A DNA stretch of 42,855 nt from Pseudomonadota bacterium (GTDB taxonomy: Bacteria > Pseudomonadota > Gammaproteobacteria > Steroidobacterales > Woeseiaceae). The position numbers were made by a program, and so were the translations under genes. The notes under the pieces were generated by a model that saw only the letters and a program-made list of their open reading frames with translations, was not told the origin of the DNA and ran no database searches. The stretch covers positions 1-42,855 of the forward strand of contig JADFNG010000012.1 in assembly GCA_022563505.1 (NCBI GenBank), read 5' to 3'. Within the stretch, counting starts at the first letter, position 1. Each line of letters starts with the position of its first letter. This document shows positions 8,111 to 18,117 of this stretch, piece after piece.

Positions 8111-9901
8111 ATGGACCAAATTCGTAACTTTTCCATCATAGCCCACATCGACCACGGCAAATCGACGCTCGCCGATCGTTTCATTCAGTTGTGCGGTGGG
8201 CTCGAAGAACGTGAAATGTCCGCGCAGGTGCTGGATACCATGGATATTGAGCGTGAACGCGGCATTACGATCAAAGCACAAAGCGTGTCCCTGAATTACA
8301 CGGCAAATGATGGCAAGACCTACCAGCTTAATTTGATCGATACACCGGGACACGTGGATTTTTCCTACGAAGTATCCCGCTCGCTGGCGGCCTGCGAAGG
8401 GGCATTGCTGGTGGTCGATGCGGCTCAGGGAGTGGAGGCGCAGACCGTCGCTAATTGCGTCACTGCCATCGATCAGGGGCTCGAGGTCTTGCCCGTATTG
8501 AACAAAATCGACCTGGACGCAGCGGACCCGGATCGAGTCATCAGTGAGATCGAAGATATCATCGGTATCGAAGCGCACGATGCGGTGCGCGTCAGCGCGA
8601 AAAGCGGCGTGGGTGTGCCGGAGTTGCTGGATCAGCTGGTGGCAAAGATTCCTCCACCGCAGGGCGATCCGGATGGGCCGCTGCAGGCACTGATCATCGA
8701 TTCCTGGTTCGACAATTATGTTGGCGTCGTTTCGCTGGTGCGCGTTGTCAATGGTTGTTTGAAAAAGGGCGGCAAGATCACCGTCGTATCAACGCAGCGC
8801 TCTTATAACGCCGATCGCGTCGGTAGCTTCACGCCGAAAATGACGGATCGCGATCAGCTTGCCACCGGTGAAGTTGGCTACGTCATCGCCGGCATCAAGG
8901 ATATTTACGGTGCCCCGGTGGGCGACACCCTGACAATGGCGGCAAATCCCTGCGAGAAGGCCTTGCCGGGGTTCAAGACCGTGCAGCCGCGTGTATTCGC
9001 GGGCTTGTTTCCGATCAGCTCCGATGACTACGAGGCTTTTCGTGAAGCGTTGCAGAAATTGCGACTGAATGACGCCGCGTTGCATTTTGAACCGGAATCA
9101 TCGGTCGCGCTGGGTTTTGGTTTTCGTTGTGGTTTCCTTGGCATGTTGCACATGGAAATCGTGCAAGAGCGCCTGGAACGGGAATACAACCTCGACTTGA
9201 TCACGACCGCACCGACCGTCGTATTCGAAGTTCTCATGACGGGTGGCAAAATCATGCATGTCGATAACCCGTCAAAGTTACCACCGATCAATCAGATCGT
9301 TGAGCTTCGCGAGCCGATCATCCTGGCCAATATCCTGGTGCCCGGGGAACACGTCGGCGCTGTTATGAAACTGTGTATCGAAAAACGTGGCGTGCAGGTG
9401 CATCTTCATTACCTGGGCAACCAGGTGTCGCTGCGCTATGAAATACCACTTGCAGAGGTTGTACTGGATTTTTTCGATCGACTGAAATCAGTGAGTCGCG
9501 GATATGCGTCTTTCGATTATCAGTTCGACCGATTTCAGTCGGCTTCCCTCGTGCGCCTGGACATTTTGATCAACAAGGATCGGGTCGACGCATTATCGAT
9601 TATTGTGCACAGGGAGCATGCGAAGAACCGCGGACGAGACCTCGTGGACAAGATGCGGGAATTGATCCCGCGGCAGATGTTCGATGTGGCAATCCAGGCA
9701 GCGATTGGTGGAAAAATCGTCGCGCGCAGCACCGTCAAAGCGCTGCGCAAAAATGTCACGGCAAAATGTTACGGTGGTGATATCAGTCGCAAGCGAAAGT
9801 TGCTGGAGAAGCAAAAAGCCGGCAAGAAACGCATGAAACAAATTGGTTCTGTGCAGATTCCGCAAGAAGCGTTTTTGGCTGTCTTGCGCATGGATAAATA
9901 G
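8111..9901 (+). CDS. lepA: Elongation factor 4 (LepA)
   Basis: A 596-residue translational GTPase, the usual length. The G-domain motifs are intact: [13 protein letters not shown] (P-loop), RGITIKAQ (switch I), DTPGHVDF (G3), [10 protein letters not shown] (G4) and SAKSG (G5). Domains II to V follow, and the LepA-specific C-terminus contains [20 protein letters not shown], the hallmark that separates it from EF-G. It acts on the ribosome in back-translocation or initiation quality control. The preceding 128 bases hold a TATACT at 8010-8015 without a convincing -35 box. It is followed by lepB after 15 bases, the classical pair. Confidence 0.98.
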   Translation: MDQIRNFSIIAHIDHGKSTLADRFIQLCGGLEEREMSAQVLDTMDIERERGITIKAQSVSLNYTANDGKTYQLNLIDTPGHVDFSYEVSRSLAACEGALLVVDAAQGVEAQTVANCVTAIDQGLEVLPVLNKIDLDAADPDRVISEIEDIIGIEAHDAVRVSAKSGVGVPELLDQLVAKIPPPQGDPDGPLQALIIDSWFDNYVGVVSLVRVVNGCLKKGGKITVVSTQRSYNADRVGSFTPKMTDRDQLATGEVGYVIAGIKDIYGAPVGDTLTMAANPCEKALPGFKTVQPRVFAGLFPISSDDYEAFREALQKLRLNDAALHFEPESSVALGFGFRCGFLGMLHMEIVQERLEREYNLDLITTAPTVVFEVLMTGGKIMHVDNPSKLPPINQIVELREPIILANILVPGEHVGAVMKLCIEKRGVQVHLHYLGNQVSLRYEIPLAEVVLDFFDRLKSVSRGYASFDYQFDRFQSASLVRLDILINKDRVDALSIIVHREHAKNRGRDLVDKMRELIPRQMFDVAIQAAIGGKIVARSTVKALRKNVTAKCYGGDISRKRKLLEKQKAGKKRMKQIGSVQIPQEAFLAVLRMDK

Positions 9902-9916
9902 GGAGTACAGGAAGGC

Positions 9917-10675
9917 ATGAGACTGGCTTTGATACTGGTTGTTCTGACCGCGTTGAGTGGTGCAGTGGTTTTGTATAACCGGATTTTTCTGCGCAATAAT
10001 AAAGCGTCGACCGATGGGGAGGAGCGATCGGAAAACTTTCTCATTGAATATTCACGTTCCTTTTTTCCGGTGCTGTTTTTTGTCCTGATCATTCGGTCAT
10101 TTATTTTCGAGCCGTTCCGCATACCGTCCGGCTCCATGATGCCGACACTGCTGCAGGGAGATTACATCTTCGTCAAGAAATATGCGTATGGGTTGAGATT
10201 ACCAGTGCTTGAAAAAAAGGTGATTGAAACCGGCGAGCCACAACGCGGCGATGTAGTTGTATTTCGCTTGCCATCCGACCCGAACATCAACTACATCAAA
10301 CGGGTGGTTGGTTTGCCGGGTGACAAGATTGTTTATCGACAGCATCGCCTGACCATCAATGGCGAGTCGGTGGAATTGAATCGCGACCCGGTGTCTCCCG
10401 AATACGAAAATATGCCACAGTTCATTGAGAGTCTTGGGGAACGTGAGCATGCTATTCTGATTGCGCGTCCGGGCAATACGTTGCGCGATGGTGTTTACGT
10501 CGTGCCGCAGGGTAGCTATTTCATGATGGGTGATAATCGTGATAACAGCCGCGACAGTCGCTTCATTGGCGTGATCAAGGAAGAGTTCCTGGTGGGTGAG
10601 GCCGTGCGTATCTGGATGCACATGGACGGGATTGAATGGCCAACCTGGCAGCGAATTGGCAAAAAGATTCAATAA
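9917..10675 (+). CDS. lepB: Signal peptidase I
   Basis: A 252-residue membrane protease with two N-terminal hydrophobic segments (about 2-22 and 48-65). The catalytic domain has the Ser in IPSGSMMPTLLQGD (Ser73) and the general base Lys in NYIKRVVGLPGD (Lys128). The C-terminal box MMGDNRDNSRDSRF is also present. It removes signal peptides from exported proteins on the periplasmic side. ATG 9917 follows GGAG/AGGAAGG sequences in the 15-base gap after lepA. All conserved boxes (B to E) are visible, so it should be active. Confidence 0.97.
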   Translation: MRLALILVVLTALSGAVVLYNRIFLRNNKASTDGEERSENFLIEYSRSFFPVLFFVLIIRSFIFEPFRIPSGSMMPTLLQGDYIFVKKYAYGLRLPVLEKKVIETGEPQRGDVVVFRLPSDPNINYIKRVVGLPGDKIVYRQHRLTINGESVELNRDPVSPEYENMPQFIESLGEREHAILIARPGNTLRDGVYVVPQGSYFMMGDNRDNSRDSRFIGVIKEEFLVGEAVRIWMHMDGIEWPTWQRIGKKIQ

Positions 10676-10765
10676 TGTGGTTTGAGTCACTGATTTAGCA
10701 GTTAAATTCACGCTATCTTTGGATTGTAAATCAGCAATATGCTAATTATTGAGGTGGTAGACAGC

Positions 10766-11200
10766 ATGCGGAGCGACAGCCAGAAGCGCAAATCTTGCGG
10801 TGATCTTGGCGTGACCAGTCCCCTGGCACCCCGTCGCCGGCGGAAGCAGGCGGGCATGACGACGCTGGGACTCCTGATCCTGATCGTATTCATGGGCATG
10901 TTTGGCTATGCCGGTCTGCGTCTGATGCCTATATATCTTAACTATGTAGCCATCGCGTCTGTCATCGACGGGGTTCTCAAAGAATACGACGGCCAGAATC
11001 CGACCCGCACTGACATCAGGAAATCCATCGGTCGGCGCTTCGATGTTGAAAGCATTTCGTTGATCAGGGCACGCGATGTGAAGGTAACCTCCAGTGGTGG
11101 CGGTTTCCAGGTTGCCGTGGTTTACGACCATAAGGCCGATTTCCTCGGCAATGTGTCGTTCAGCGTGCACTTCGACAAAAAGGTCCTCATTCGCCGCTAA
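10766..11200 (+). CDS. DUF4845 single-pass membrane protein
   Basis: A 144-residue protein. After a basic N-terminus (APRRRRKQAGMTTLGLL) there is one membrane helix (about 33-52) and a periplasmic domain of about 90 residues. The FDVESISLIRARDVKV and DFLGNVSFSVHFDKKV segments belong to DUF4845. Proteins of this family sit between lepB and rnc in many gammaproteobacteria; the function is unknown. The start of the helix resembles a type IV pilin-like N-terminus, but no prepilin cleavage motif is convincing. ATG 10766 has GAGGTGG upstream (10751-10757); an ATG at 10739 would add nine residues. Confidence 0.78.
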   Translation: MRSDSQKRKSCGDLGVTSPLAPRRRRKQAGMTTLGLLILIVFMGMFGYAGLRLMPIYLNYVAIASVIDGVLKEYDGQNPTRTDIRKSIGRRFDVESISLIRARDVKVTSSGGGFQVAVVYDHKADFLGNVSFSVHFDKKVLIRR

Positions 11201-11319
11201 TTCCAATGCGGCCGCTGGCCGGATGTCATACACTCCTGCCTGAAAGTTCTTGATTATCGATCGCTCGCGCTTAAGCGCCGGACGGTCGCCTGGCATCGCC
11301 ACAATCTAGAGAATCATTC

Positions 11320-11997
11320 GTGGAAAAATCAGCCAAATGGCTGCGGCAAACGCTCGCCTATCAGTTTCAGGATCCCGCATTGTTCGAGGAGGCGTTGACG
11401 CACCGAAGCGCGGCTCGACGCAACAACGAACGGCTGGAATTCCTTGGGGATGCCGTACTCGATTTCGTGGTTTCGGAAATCGTCTTTCAGGAACGGCCGG
11501 ATGCCAATGAGGGCGATCTGAGCCGACTGCGGGCATCGTTGGTCAAGGATACCCGTCTGTCCGAAGTTGCGGCATCGATCGGACTCGGTGAGCATATTAT
11601 TCTCGGCGCCGGCGAAAAGAAGACGGGGGGGCACCGTCGGGGATCGATTCTTGCGGATGCGCTGGAGGCGCTGTTTGCGGCGATTTATGTCGATGGCGGA
11701 TTTCGGGCCGCGGAAAAAGTCATTCGCGGCCTCTTTGAGACACTGGCCGCCGAATTGCCTGACTCCGAAGCGTTGAAAGACCCTAAAACGCGGCTGCAGG
11801 AATTTCTTCAGGCTGATGGCTATGCGTTGCCGGTTTATAATATTGAACAGGCACGCGGTAAGGCACACAAGCCGGTTTTCGAGGTGAGTTGCAGTATCGA
11901 TGCCTTGCAAATCAGTACTCTGGGGAGCGGTAGCACACGTCGTCATGCCGAGCAGCAAGCGGCGGCAGCGATGCTGGATAAGGTGATAAAAGCATGA
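11320..11997 (+). CDS. rnc: Ribonuclease III
   Basis: A 225-residue double-strand-specific RNase. The catalytic domain carries NNERLEFLGDAVLDF (with the signature Glu and Asp) and ADALEALFAAIYVDGG with the second acidic pair. A C-terminal double-stranded RNA-binding domain (about 155-222) has KTRLQEFLQ and the basic SGSTRRHAEQQAAAAML helix. It processes rRNA precursors and structured mRNAs. The start is GTG 11320. It overlaps era by four bases (ATGA), the standard coupled arrangement. Confidence 0.97.
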   Translation: MEKSAKWLRQTLAYQFQDPALFEEALTHRSAARRNNERLEFLGDAVLDFVVSEIVFQERPDANEGDLSRLRASLVKDTRLSEVAASIGLGEHIILGAGEKKTGGHRRGSILADALEALFAAIYVDGGFRAAEKVIRGLFETLAAELPDSEALKDPKTRLQEFLQADGYALPVYNIEQARGKAHKPVFEVSCSIDALQISTLGSGSTRRHAEQQAAAAMLDKVIKA

Positions 11998-12893
11998 GTT
12001 CGGGCAACTATCGAGCGGGATTTGTTGCTGTCGTGGGCCGACCCAATGTCGGTAAGTCGACGCTGATCAATGCCATCGTTGGCAGCAAGATCAGCATCGT
12101 CACGCGCAAGCCGCAGACGACGCGGCATCGAATTCTTGCAATGCACACAACGGATACCGAGCAAATCGCTTTTGTCGATACACCGGGTTTGCACCGCAAT
12201 GCCAGAAAGGTCATGAATCGAATGATGAACAAGACGGCAGCGAATGCACTGATCGATGCCGACCTGGTTCTATTCGTCACTGATGCAACCCGCTGGACCG
12301 ACGAAGACCAGGATGTGCTGCAACGGTTGCACGACAGCAAGGCGTCAGCCATTGCGGTGCTTAACAAAATTGACAAAGTGCATCCGCGTGAGGAACTGCT
12401 GCGAGTCATCGGGAAAATGGCGCAGCGGTATGCATTTTCGGATGTCGTACCTATCTCGGCAACTCGCGGTGAAAACCTGGACGCACTCATGAAACTGATT
12501 CCGAAGTTTCTTCCGGAATCACCGCCGCTGTTTCCGCAAGACATGGTCTCCGATCGCAGTGAAGCGTTTCATACGGCCGAATTAATACGGGAAAAGCTTA
12601 CCATTCATTTGCGTCAGGAAATTCCTTATGGACTGACCGTTCAGATTGAACACAGTGAACGTGACGAGTACGGGGTTGCCATTCATGCTGTGATCTGGGT
12701 TGAGCGTAACAGTCAGAAAGGCATCGTTGTCGGTAAGGGTGGTGCAGTATTGAAACGCGTGGGCCGAGCCGCCAGACTGGAATTGAAGAAAGAATTGGGT
12801 GTGCCGGTCCACCTTGAGCTGTGGGTCAAGGTTAAGGATAACTGGGCGGACAGCGAAAAGGATCTCTTAAGCCTCGGTTACGACGCGCCGTGA
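11994..12893 (+). CDS. era: GTPase Era
   Basis: A 299-residue GTPase for 30S subunit maturation. Visible are the P-loop GRPNVGKSTLINAIVG, the effector region KPQTTRHRILAM, DTPGLHR, NKIDKV, and the C-terminal KH domain with the GxxG-type segment KGIVVGKGGAVLKRVG, which binds the 3' end of 16S rRNA. It starts at ATG 11994 inside the rnc stop and overlaps recO by four bases. Length and motifs are standard. Confidence 0.97.
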   Translation: MSSGNYRAGFVAVVGRPNVGKSTLINAIVGSKISIVTRKPQTTRHRILAMHTTDTEQIAFVDTPGLHRNARKVMNRMMNKTAANALIDADLVLFVTDATRWTDEDQDVLQRLHDSKASAIAVLNKIDKVHPREELLRVIGKMAQRYAFSDVVPISATRGENLDALMKLIPKFLPESPPLFPQDMVSDRSEAFHTAELIREKLTIHLRQEIPYGLTVQIEHSERDEYGVAIHAVIWVERNSQKGIVVGKGGAVLKRVGRAARLELKKELGVPVHLELWVKVKDNWADSEKDLLSLGYDAP

Positions 12894-13630
12894 CCAACAG
12901 TACCCGGCGAGTGCAGAACCAGCCTGCGTGGTTGTTGCATCACCGCCCATTTCGCGATAGCAGTCGAATCCTGGATATCCTGACTCGTGAGCACGGCCGA
13001 ATCGCCGTGATCGCGCGGGGTGTTCGCTCGGCAAAATCGCGCTTGCGCGGCATCTTGCGACCCTTCATGCCGCTCAGTATGTCCTGGTTCATGCGCTCGG
13101 ATCTTGGCACCCTGACCGATGCTGAGATGGATGGAGCGCCGCTACAGCTGACGGGAGACGCGCTGATGTCGGGCTACTACATCAATGAGTTGCTGCTGAA
13201 ACTCATGCACCGTCATGATCCACACGCGGAAATTTTCGACGCCTACGCAACAACGGTAAGAAATCTTGCGACGGCTTCGGAGGTGGCGCCGTTGCTGCGT
13301 CAATTCGAGATGGAACTCTTGCGGCTGTTGGGCTATGCCCTTAATCTCGATCATGACAGCGAATCTCATGAGCCATTGCAAGCAGATCAACAATACGAGT
13401 ATCGTGCGGATCAGGGGCCGGTACCGGCGGTGGGACGCGCAGGATCCATGGTGTTTTCAGGTTCCCAACTTGGCGCGATTCGGCGGCAGGAATTTTCCCA
13501 TGCGGATACTTTGCATTGCGCCAATCGGTTGCTGCGAAACGTTATTGCGCACCGCCTGGATGGCAAGGAACTGAAAAGCCGCAAGGTATTGCGTGATCTG
13601 AGAAAATCCAGAGCACCTGCCACGGGCTGA
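12890..13630 (+). CDS. recO: DNA repair protein RecO
   Basis: A 246-residue protein with the OB-fold N-terminus [20 protein letters not shown] and the helical C-terminal region beginning near [11 protein letters not shown], then [19 protein letters not shown]. It works with RecF and RecR to load RecA on SSB-coated gaps. Its GTG start overlaps the era stop. The zinc-binding cysteines of some RecO proteins are not present in the C-terminal half, which is common in gammaproteobacterial members. Confidence 0.95.
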   Translation: MTNSTRRVQNQPAWLLHHRPFRDSSRILDILTREHGRIAVIARGVRSAKSRLRGILRPFMPLSMSWFMRSDLGTLTDAEMDGAPLQLTGDALMSGYYINELLLKLMHRHDPHAEIFDAYATTVRNLATASEVAPLLRQFEMELLRLLGYALNLDHDSESHEPLQADQQYEYRADQGPVPAVGRAGSMVFSGSQLGAIRRQEFSHADTLHCANRLLRNVIAHRLDGKELKSRKVLRDLRKSRAPATG

Positions 13631-13652
13631 CTGGAAAGGGGAGACTGGGTTT

Positions 13653-14384
13653 TTGAATAAAGCGCAACACCTTGGGATTAACGTCGATCATGTCGCGACG
13701 CTCAGGCAGGCACGCGGCACGGACTACCCATGCCCGGTCGCTGCCGCACTGGTGGCAGAAATGGCGGGAGCCGATAGCATCACGATGCATTTACGTGAGG
13801 ACCGGCGGCATATACAGGATCACGACCTGGAAAAGTTTGTAGCATCGATGCACACCCACCTGAATCTCGAGATGGCGGTGACCGATGAAATGCTCGCGAT
13901 CGCTCTGGGAATTGGCCCGCAGGACTGCTGCCTCGTTCCTGAAAGCCGTGCGGAGCTGACCACTGAGGGCGGACTGAATGTCGCCGGGCAGCAAGCGAAA
14001 ATTGCCGAGGCCTGCAAGCAACTCGCGGCACAGGGCATTCGCGTATCCCTGTTCATTGATCCGGAGCCTGAGCAACTGGATGCAGCGGTTGCCGTTGGTG
14101 CGCCGGTTGTCGAACTGCACACAGGGACTTACGCGGATGCCAGCGCATCCGCCCAGGAGCAGGAACTGGAGAGAATCGCGGCGGCTGCCCGTTATGGTCA
14201 TGCGTTGGGGCTCACCGTTCATGCGGGTCACGGCCTGCATTACGAAAACGTCAAGCCGGTTGCTGCGGTCGCGGAGATTGTGGAATTGAACATAGGACAT
14301 GCGGTCATTGCACGCGCGGTGTTTGCCGGGCTTGAGTGGGCGGTCAGCGAAATGAAGCGGATCATGCTGGCTGCGCGAGCATGA
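13653..14384 (+). CDS. pdxJ: Pyridoxine 5'-phosphate synthase
   Basis: A 243-residue TIM-barrel enzyme. Its N-terminus [17 protein letters not shown] and the segments [43 protein letters not shown], and [17 protein letters not shown] are diagnostic. It condenses 1-deoxyxylulose 5-phosphate with 3-amino-2-oxopropyl phosphate to form pyridoxine 5'-phosphate. The start is TTG 13653 behind AAAGGGGAG. It precedes acpS by seven bases, as in E. coli. Its product, vitamin B6, is the cofactor of the two PLP enzymes near 37 kb, though no regulatory link is implied. Confidence 0.97.
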   Translation: MNKAQHLGINVDHVATLRQARGTDYPCPVAAALVAEMAGADSITMHLREDRRHIQDHDLEKFVASMHTHLNLEMAVTDEMLAIALGIGPQDCCLVPESRAELTTEGGLNVAGQQAKIAEACKQLAAQGIRVSLFIDPEPEQLDAAVAVGAPVVELHTGTYADASASAQEQELERIAAAARYGHALGLTVHAGHGLHYENVKPVAAVAEIVELNIGHAVIARAVFAGLEWAVSEMKRIMLAARA

Positions 14385-14391
14385 TCCGCTC

Positions 14392-14778
14392 ATGATTTTT
14401 GGCGTGGGCACCGATATCGTTGAGCTGTCCAGGATACAGGCGACTTACGATCGCTTCGGCGATCATTTTGTTAGTCGTATGCTAATGGAAGAAGAGCGCG
14501 AACTCTTTGACCGCAACAAATGGCCGGTGCGGTTCCTCGCGATGCGTTTTGCCGCCAAGGAAGCGGTCGTCAAGGCGATGGGTACGGGTTTCGCACACGG
14601 CGTGTGGTTGCGCGATGTGGGTATCATCAACAACGAATGGGGCAGGCCACTGGTGATCTGGTCGGAACGCGGCAAGGCTGTTTGCGAACGCATGGGCATC
14701 GGTGAGGGTCACGTTAGCTTGAGCGACGATGCCGGACTGATTCTCGCCTTTGCGGTCGTCATGAATGCACAGGTTTGA
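14392..14778 (+). CDS. acpS: Holo-[acyl-carrier-protein] synthase
   Basis: A 128-residue 4'-phosphopantetheinyl transferase. The metal-binding Asp8 lies in GVGTDIVELSRI and Glu57 in FAAKEAVVKAMGTG; the C-terminal HVSLSDDAGLILAFAV is typical. It transfers phosphopantetheine from CoA to apo-ACP. It directly abuts the next gene with no intergenic base. Confidence 0.96.
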   Translation: MIFGVGTDIVELSRIQATYDRFGDHFVSRMLMEEERELFDRNKWPVRFLAMRFAAKEAVVKAMGTGFAHGVWLRDVGIINNEWGRPLVIWSERGKAVCERMGIGEGHVSLSDDAGLILAFAVVMNAQV

Positions 14779-15570
14779 ATGATGCATTGTTTTTCTTTCG
14801 ATATTGAAACCATTCCTGATGTTGAGTTCGGTCGCCGCATGTGGGGTCTCGAAGGCTTGTCGGACAAAGACGTCGGCACTGCCATGATGTTCAAACAACA
14901 GCAGAAAAGTGGCAGCGATTTCCTGCCATTGCATCAGCACAGGATCGTGGCGATTTCAGTCGCACTGCGAACGCGCGATACGTTCAAGGTCTGGACTCTG
15001 GGTGAGGCGGATGCGGATGAAGCAGAGATCGTGAAGCGCTTCTATGATGGCCTGGATCGTTACACGCCGGACCTGGTCTCCTGGAATGGCAGCGGCTTCG
15101 ATCTTCCCGTGTTGCATTATCGCGCCTTGAAACTCGGCGTTCAGGCACCGCGTTACTGGGAAACGGGCGACAACGACCGGGAGTTTCGTTTCAACAATTA
15201 TCTGAGCCGGTTTCACTGGCGGCACATCGATCTCATGGATGTTCTGGCCGGTTTCCAGATGCGCGGCAGGGCCAGTCTCGACCAGGCGGCCGTTATGCTC
15301 GGCTTTCCAGGCAAACTGGGCATGAGCGGTGACCAGGTATGGCCCTGCTGGCTGGACGGCGGCATCGAGAAAATTCGAAATTACTGCGAAACAGATGTGC
15401 TCAACACTTACCTCATATACCTGCGCTTCGAATTCATGCGCGGCAATCTTGACGCGAAAGACCTTGAGCGCGAGTTGGATCTCGTTCGATCCACACTCAC
15501 GGAAATGAATGAGCCTCACCTGAACGAGTTCGCGGCGGCATGGACTGACAGTCCGCACGCATCATCTTGA
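14779..15570 (+). CDS. PolB-type 3'-5' exonuclease family protein
   Basis: A 263-residue protein of the DNA_pol_B_exo2 family. The DEDD exonuclease motifs are in place: FDIETIP (Asp8, Glu10), SWNGSGFDLPVL with the second Asp, and YCETDVLNTYLIYLRF with the third Asp. There is no polymerase part. It likely degrades DNA from the 3' end, perhaps in repair, but the cellular role is not known. It starts immediately after acpS and is followed by rlmD after 13 bases, so it is part of the same run of genes. Confidence 0.85.
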   Translation: MMHCFSFDIETIPDVEFGRRMWGLEGLSDKDVGTAMMFKQQQKSGSDFLPLHQHRIVAISVALRTRDTFKVWTLGEADADEAEIVKRFYDGLDRYTPDLVSWNGSGFDLPVLHYRALKLGVQAPRYWETGDNDREFRFNNYLSRFHWRHIDLMDVLAGFQMRGRASLDQAAVMLGFPGKLGMSGDQVWPCWLDGGIEKIRNYCETDVLNTYLIYLRFEFMRGNLDAKDLERELDLVRSTLTEMNEPHLNEFAAAWTDSPHASS

Positions 15571-15583
15571 AGGACTGTTGCTA

Positions 15584-16921
15584 ATGGCACGGCGTGAACC
15601 GGAAGTCGCGCGTATCGTTTCGACGACGCACGATGGGCGAGGCATCGCCGATGTTGCCGGCAAGAAGGTCTTCGTGGCAGGCGCGCTCGAGGGTGAAGAG
15701 GTGCGTTTCCTGCGACGTAAAATTCGTCGCAAGTTCGATGAGGCCGAGTTACTTGAGGTCCTGCAGTCCAGTCGCTCACGTATCGAGCCGCGTTGTGAGG
15801 CTTTTGGCCGTTGCGGTGGTTGTTCGTTGCAGCATATCTCCCAGCAGGAACAACGCGAACTCAAGCAGCGTTCGCTGCGAGACAACCTGCAACGCATCGC
15901 TGGTGCAGAACCTGAAAACTGGTTGCCACCAATCTACGCGACCGGCAAGGAGGGCGGCTGGCATTATCGCCGGCGTGCCAGGCTGGCGGTCAAGGATGTG
16001 TACGCCAAAGGACGAGTGCTGGTCGGTTTCCATGAACGCCACGCGCCGTTTGTGACGGACATGCATCGCTGCGAGGTGCTGGCAGATCCTGTTGGGAATC
16101 TGATCGATCCTCTGATCGAACTCATTGAGCGTCTCAGTATTCGCAGCCGTCTGCCACAAATTGAGGTGGGCATCGGTGACAATGCCGTCGAACTCATTTT
16201 CCGCGTTCTCGATCCGCCGAATGATGACGATCGCGCGGCGATGATCGGGTTTGCGCGGCAATACGACGTGCGAGTCTCCCTGCAGACTGGCGGACTGGAC
16301 TCCGTTACGGCTCTTTATCCGGACCCCGTGCCGGAGGCCTTGTCTTACGATTTGCCCGATTTCGATGTCAGGATTGAATTCGAATCCACCGATTTTGTAC
16401 AGATCAACGGTCCGGTCAATCGTTTGCTGGTGACAGCCACCATTGAGCTCTTGCAGGTTGAGACGCATCACCGCGTTCTCGATCTTTTTTGCGGCATCGG
16501 AAATTTTACCTTGCCTCTGGCACGACGTGCCGGTGAGGTATTGGGGATTGAAGGAGAACAACGACTGGTGGAGCGCGCACGCGCCAATGCCGTGCTCAAC
16601 GACATAGGCAACGTGGCATTCCTGAAGGCGGATCTTTTCGAGATTGACGGCAACGAATCCTGGTTACGCGCCGGCTGTGATCGCCTCCTGCTCGACCCGG
16701 CGCGAAGCGGCTCGCTGGAACTCATCAAGCACATCGACGTGCTCGGGCCAGAGCGCATCGTTTATGTTTCCTGCCACGCCGGCACGCTGGCGCGCGATGC
16801 GGCGGAGCTGAGCGGGCAAGGAAATTACCGCATGACGGCAGCGGGAATTATCGACATGTTTCCACATACCGCCCATGTGGAGTCAATTGCGGTCTTTGAG
16901 AAAGTGGCGAAAAACAAATAG
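15584..16921 (+). CDS. rlmD: 23S rRNA (uracil(1939)-C(5))-methyltransferase RlmD
   Basis: A 445-residue protein. A TRAM domain (about 1-60) is followed by the Fe-S cysteines Cys71, 77, 80 and 163 (RCEAFGRCGGCSLQH and MHRCE). The SAM-binding methyltransferase domain has VLDLFCGIGNFTLPLA, LLLDPARSG, and the catalytic-cysteine motif SCHAGTLARD. The family usually has SCNPATLARD; the Pro to Gly/Ala change is worth noting but the Cys is kept. ATG 15584 lies nine bases after AAGGA; TTG 15578 is too close to it. It methylates U1939 of 23S rRNA. Confidence 0.94.
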   Translation: MARREPEVARIVSTTHDGRGIADVAGKKVFVAGALEGEEVRFLRRKIRRKFDEAELLEVLQSSRSRIEPRCEAFGRCGGCSLQHISQQEQRELKQRSLRDNLQRIAGAEPENWLPPIYATGKEGGWHYRRRARLAVKDVYAKGRVLVGFHERHAPFVTDMHRCEVLADPVGNLIDPLIELIERLSIRSRLPQIEVGIGDNAVELIFRVLDPPNDDDRAAMIGFARQYDVRVSLQTGGLDSVTALYPDPVPEALSYDLPDFDVRIEFESTDFVQINGPVNRLLVTATIELLQVETHHRVLDLFCGIGNFTLPLARRAGEVLGIEGEQRLVERARANAVLNDIGNVAFLKADLFEIDGNESWLRAGCDRLLLDPARSGSLELIKHIDVLGPERIVYVSCHAGTLARDAAELSGQGNYRMTAAGIIDMFPHTAHVESIAVFEKVAKNK

Positions 16922-16984
16922 TTATTGGATATTCATAGATTCTGTCTAAGAAAAAGCACAGACGTCTTGAACCTGCGCACATTC

Positions 16985-17001
16985 GCGCTAGTCTTTAGCG
17001 C
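16985..17001. repeat. Short inverted repeat abutting the nagZ start
   Basis: GCGCTA (16985-16990) and TAGCGC (16996-17001) form a perfect six-base inverted repeat with a five-base centre, ending one base before the nagZ ATG. A TTGAAC (16967-16972) and TAGTCT (16989-16994), 16 bases apart, overlap it and could be a promoter. It may be an operator or a translation-blocking hairpin, or chance. Confidence 0.3.
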
Positions 17002-18048
17002 ATGTCACTGGGACCCGTCATGCTGGATGTTGAGGGCTTGAGCTTGAGCCCTGCGGATCGTGAGTTGCTGCGGCAGCCCGCGGCAGGCGGGATCATCCTT
17101 TTCAGTCGCAACTACGAATCACCCACACAGCTTGCGGATCTGGTCGCCGAAATTCGAGCCGTCCGCAGTCCACCTTTGCTCATTGCCGTGGATCACGAGG
17201 GCGGCAGGGTGCAGCGCTTTCGCAATGGCTTCACCGCCATTCCGCCGATGCGCCAGCTCGGTCATCGCTACGACACGGATCCCGTGGCTGCGATCGCGCT
17301 GGCGAAGACCGCTGGCTGGATGATCGGTGCAGAATTGCGGGCGATGGGAATTGATCTCTCGTTCGCACCTTGTGTGGATCTTGACTGGGGCGTAAGCGAG
17401 GTGATCGGCGACCGTGCGTTCCACAAGAAACCCGCCATCGTGGCAGAGCTTGCCGCTGCACTCGCGCGTGGCATGCGCGATGCCGGCATGGTCGCGGTCG
17501 CAAAACATTTCCCCGGCCATGGCGCTGTGGTCGCCGATTCTCATAAACGGTTGCCCGTGGATCGCCGCGAGTTCGGCGACGTGCTCGATGACATGCAGCC
17601 CTATGAGATCTTGATAAGACAGCGATCGATTGGTGCCGTAATGATGGCTCACATCGTTTTTTCGGAAACGGATGCGTTGCCCGCGGGATTCTCCTCCTAC
17701 TGGATCGGAAATCAGTTGCGTGGCCAACTGGGTTTTGACGGTGCCGTGTTTTGCGATGATCTCAGTATGCAAGCCGCGTCCGCCTATGGCTCCGTTCCGA
17801 AACGAGCCGCTCTGGCGCTGGCCGCCGGCTGCGACATGGTGCTGGTTTGCAATGATCGGCAGGCAGCGAGTGCGACCGTTGCATCACTGCACGATTATTC
17901 GAAGCCGACTTCATTGGTGAGGCTCGCGCGATTACACGGCACTGGCAACCTGTCGCGTGAGAGTCTGCTCGCGAGTGATGTGTGGCGAAAGGCGTCGGCA
18001 CAGTTGCGACGATGGTCTGACAGGCCCGATCTGGAGTTGGATGCCTGA
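17002..18048 (+). CDS. nagZ: Beta-N-acetylhexosaminidase NagZ
   Basis: A 348-residue cytoplasmic glycoside hydrolase family 3 enzyme. It has the signature AVDHEGGRVQRFRNGF, the loop VAVAKHFPGHGAV with the acid/base His, and the nucleophile Asp in GAVFCDDLSMQ. It removes GlcNAc from anhydro-muropeptides in cell-wall recycling and so can influence AmpC-type beta-lactamase induction. It starts at ATG 17002 with no visible ribosome-binding sequence but with a short inverted repeat against the start codon. Length and motifs are normal. Confidence 0.96.
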   Translation: MSLGPVMLDVEGLSLSPADRELLRQPAAGGIILFSRNYESPTQLADLVAEIRAVRSPPLLIAVDHEGGRVQRFRNGFTAIPPMRQLGHRYDTDPVAAIALAKTAGWMIGAELRAMGIDLSFAPCVDLDWGVSEVIGDRAFHKKPAIVAELAAALARGMRDAGMVAVAKHFPGHGAVVADSHKRLPVDRREFGDVLDDMQPYEILIRQRSIGAVMMAHIVFSETDALPAGFSSYWIGNQLRGQLGFDGAVFCDDLSMQAASAYGSVPKRAALALAAGCDMVLVCNDRQAASATVASLHDYSKPTSLVRLARLHGTGNLSRESLLASDVWRKASAQLRRWSDRPDLELDA

Positions 18049-18117
18049 CTGGAATTTGGCTGGCAGTCGTGAACTGCGGCATGGTATTTTCTTGCACGAT
18101 GAACGAACATTCGAGTG

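Noticed and set aside
13791-14411. 206-codon minus-strand frame over pdxJ
   Set aside because: Shadow of PdxJ; no domain and no start context.
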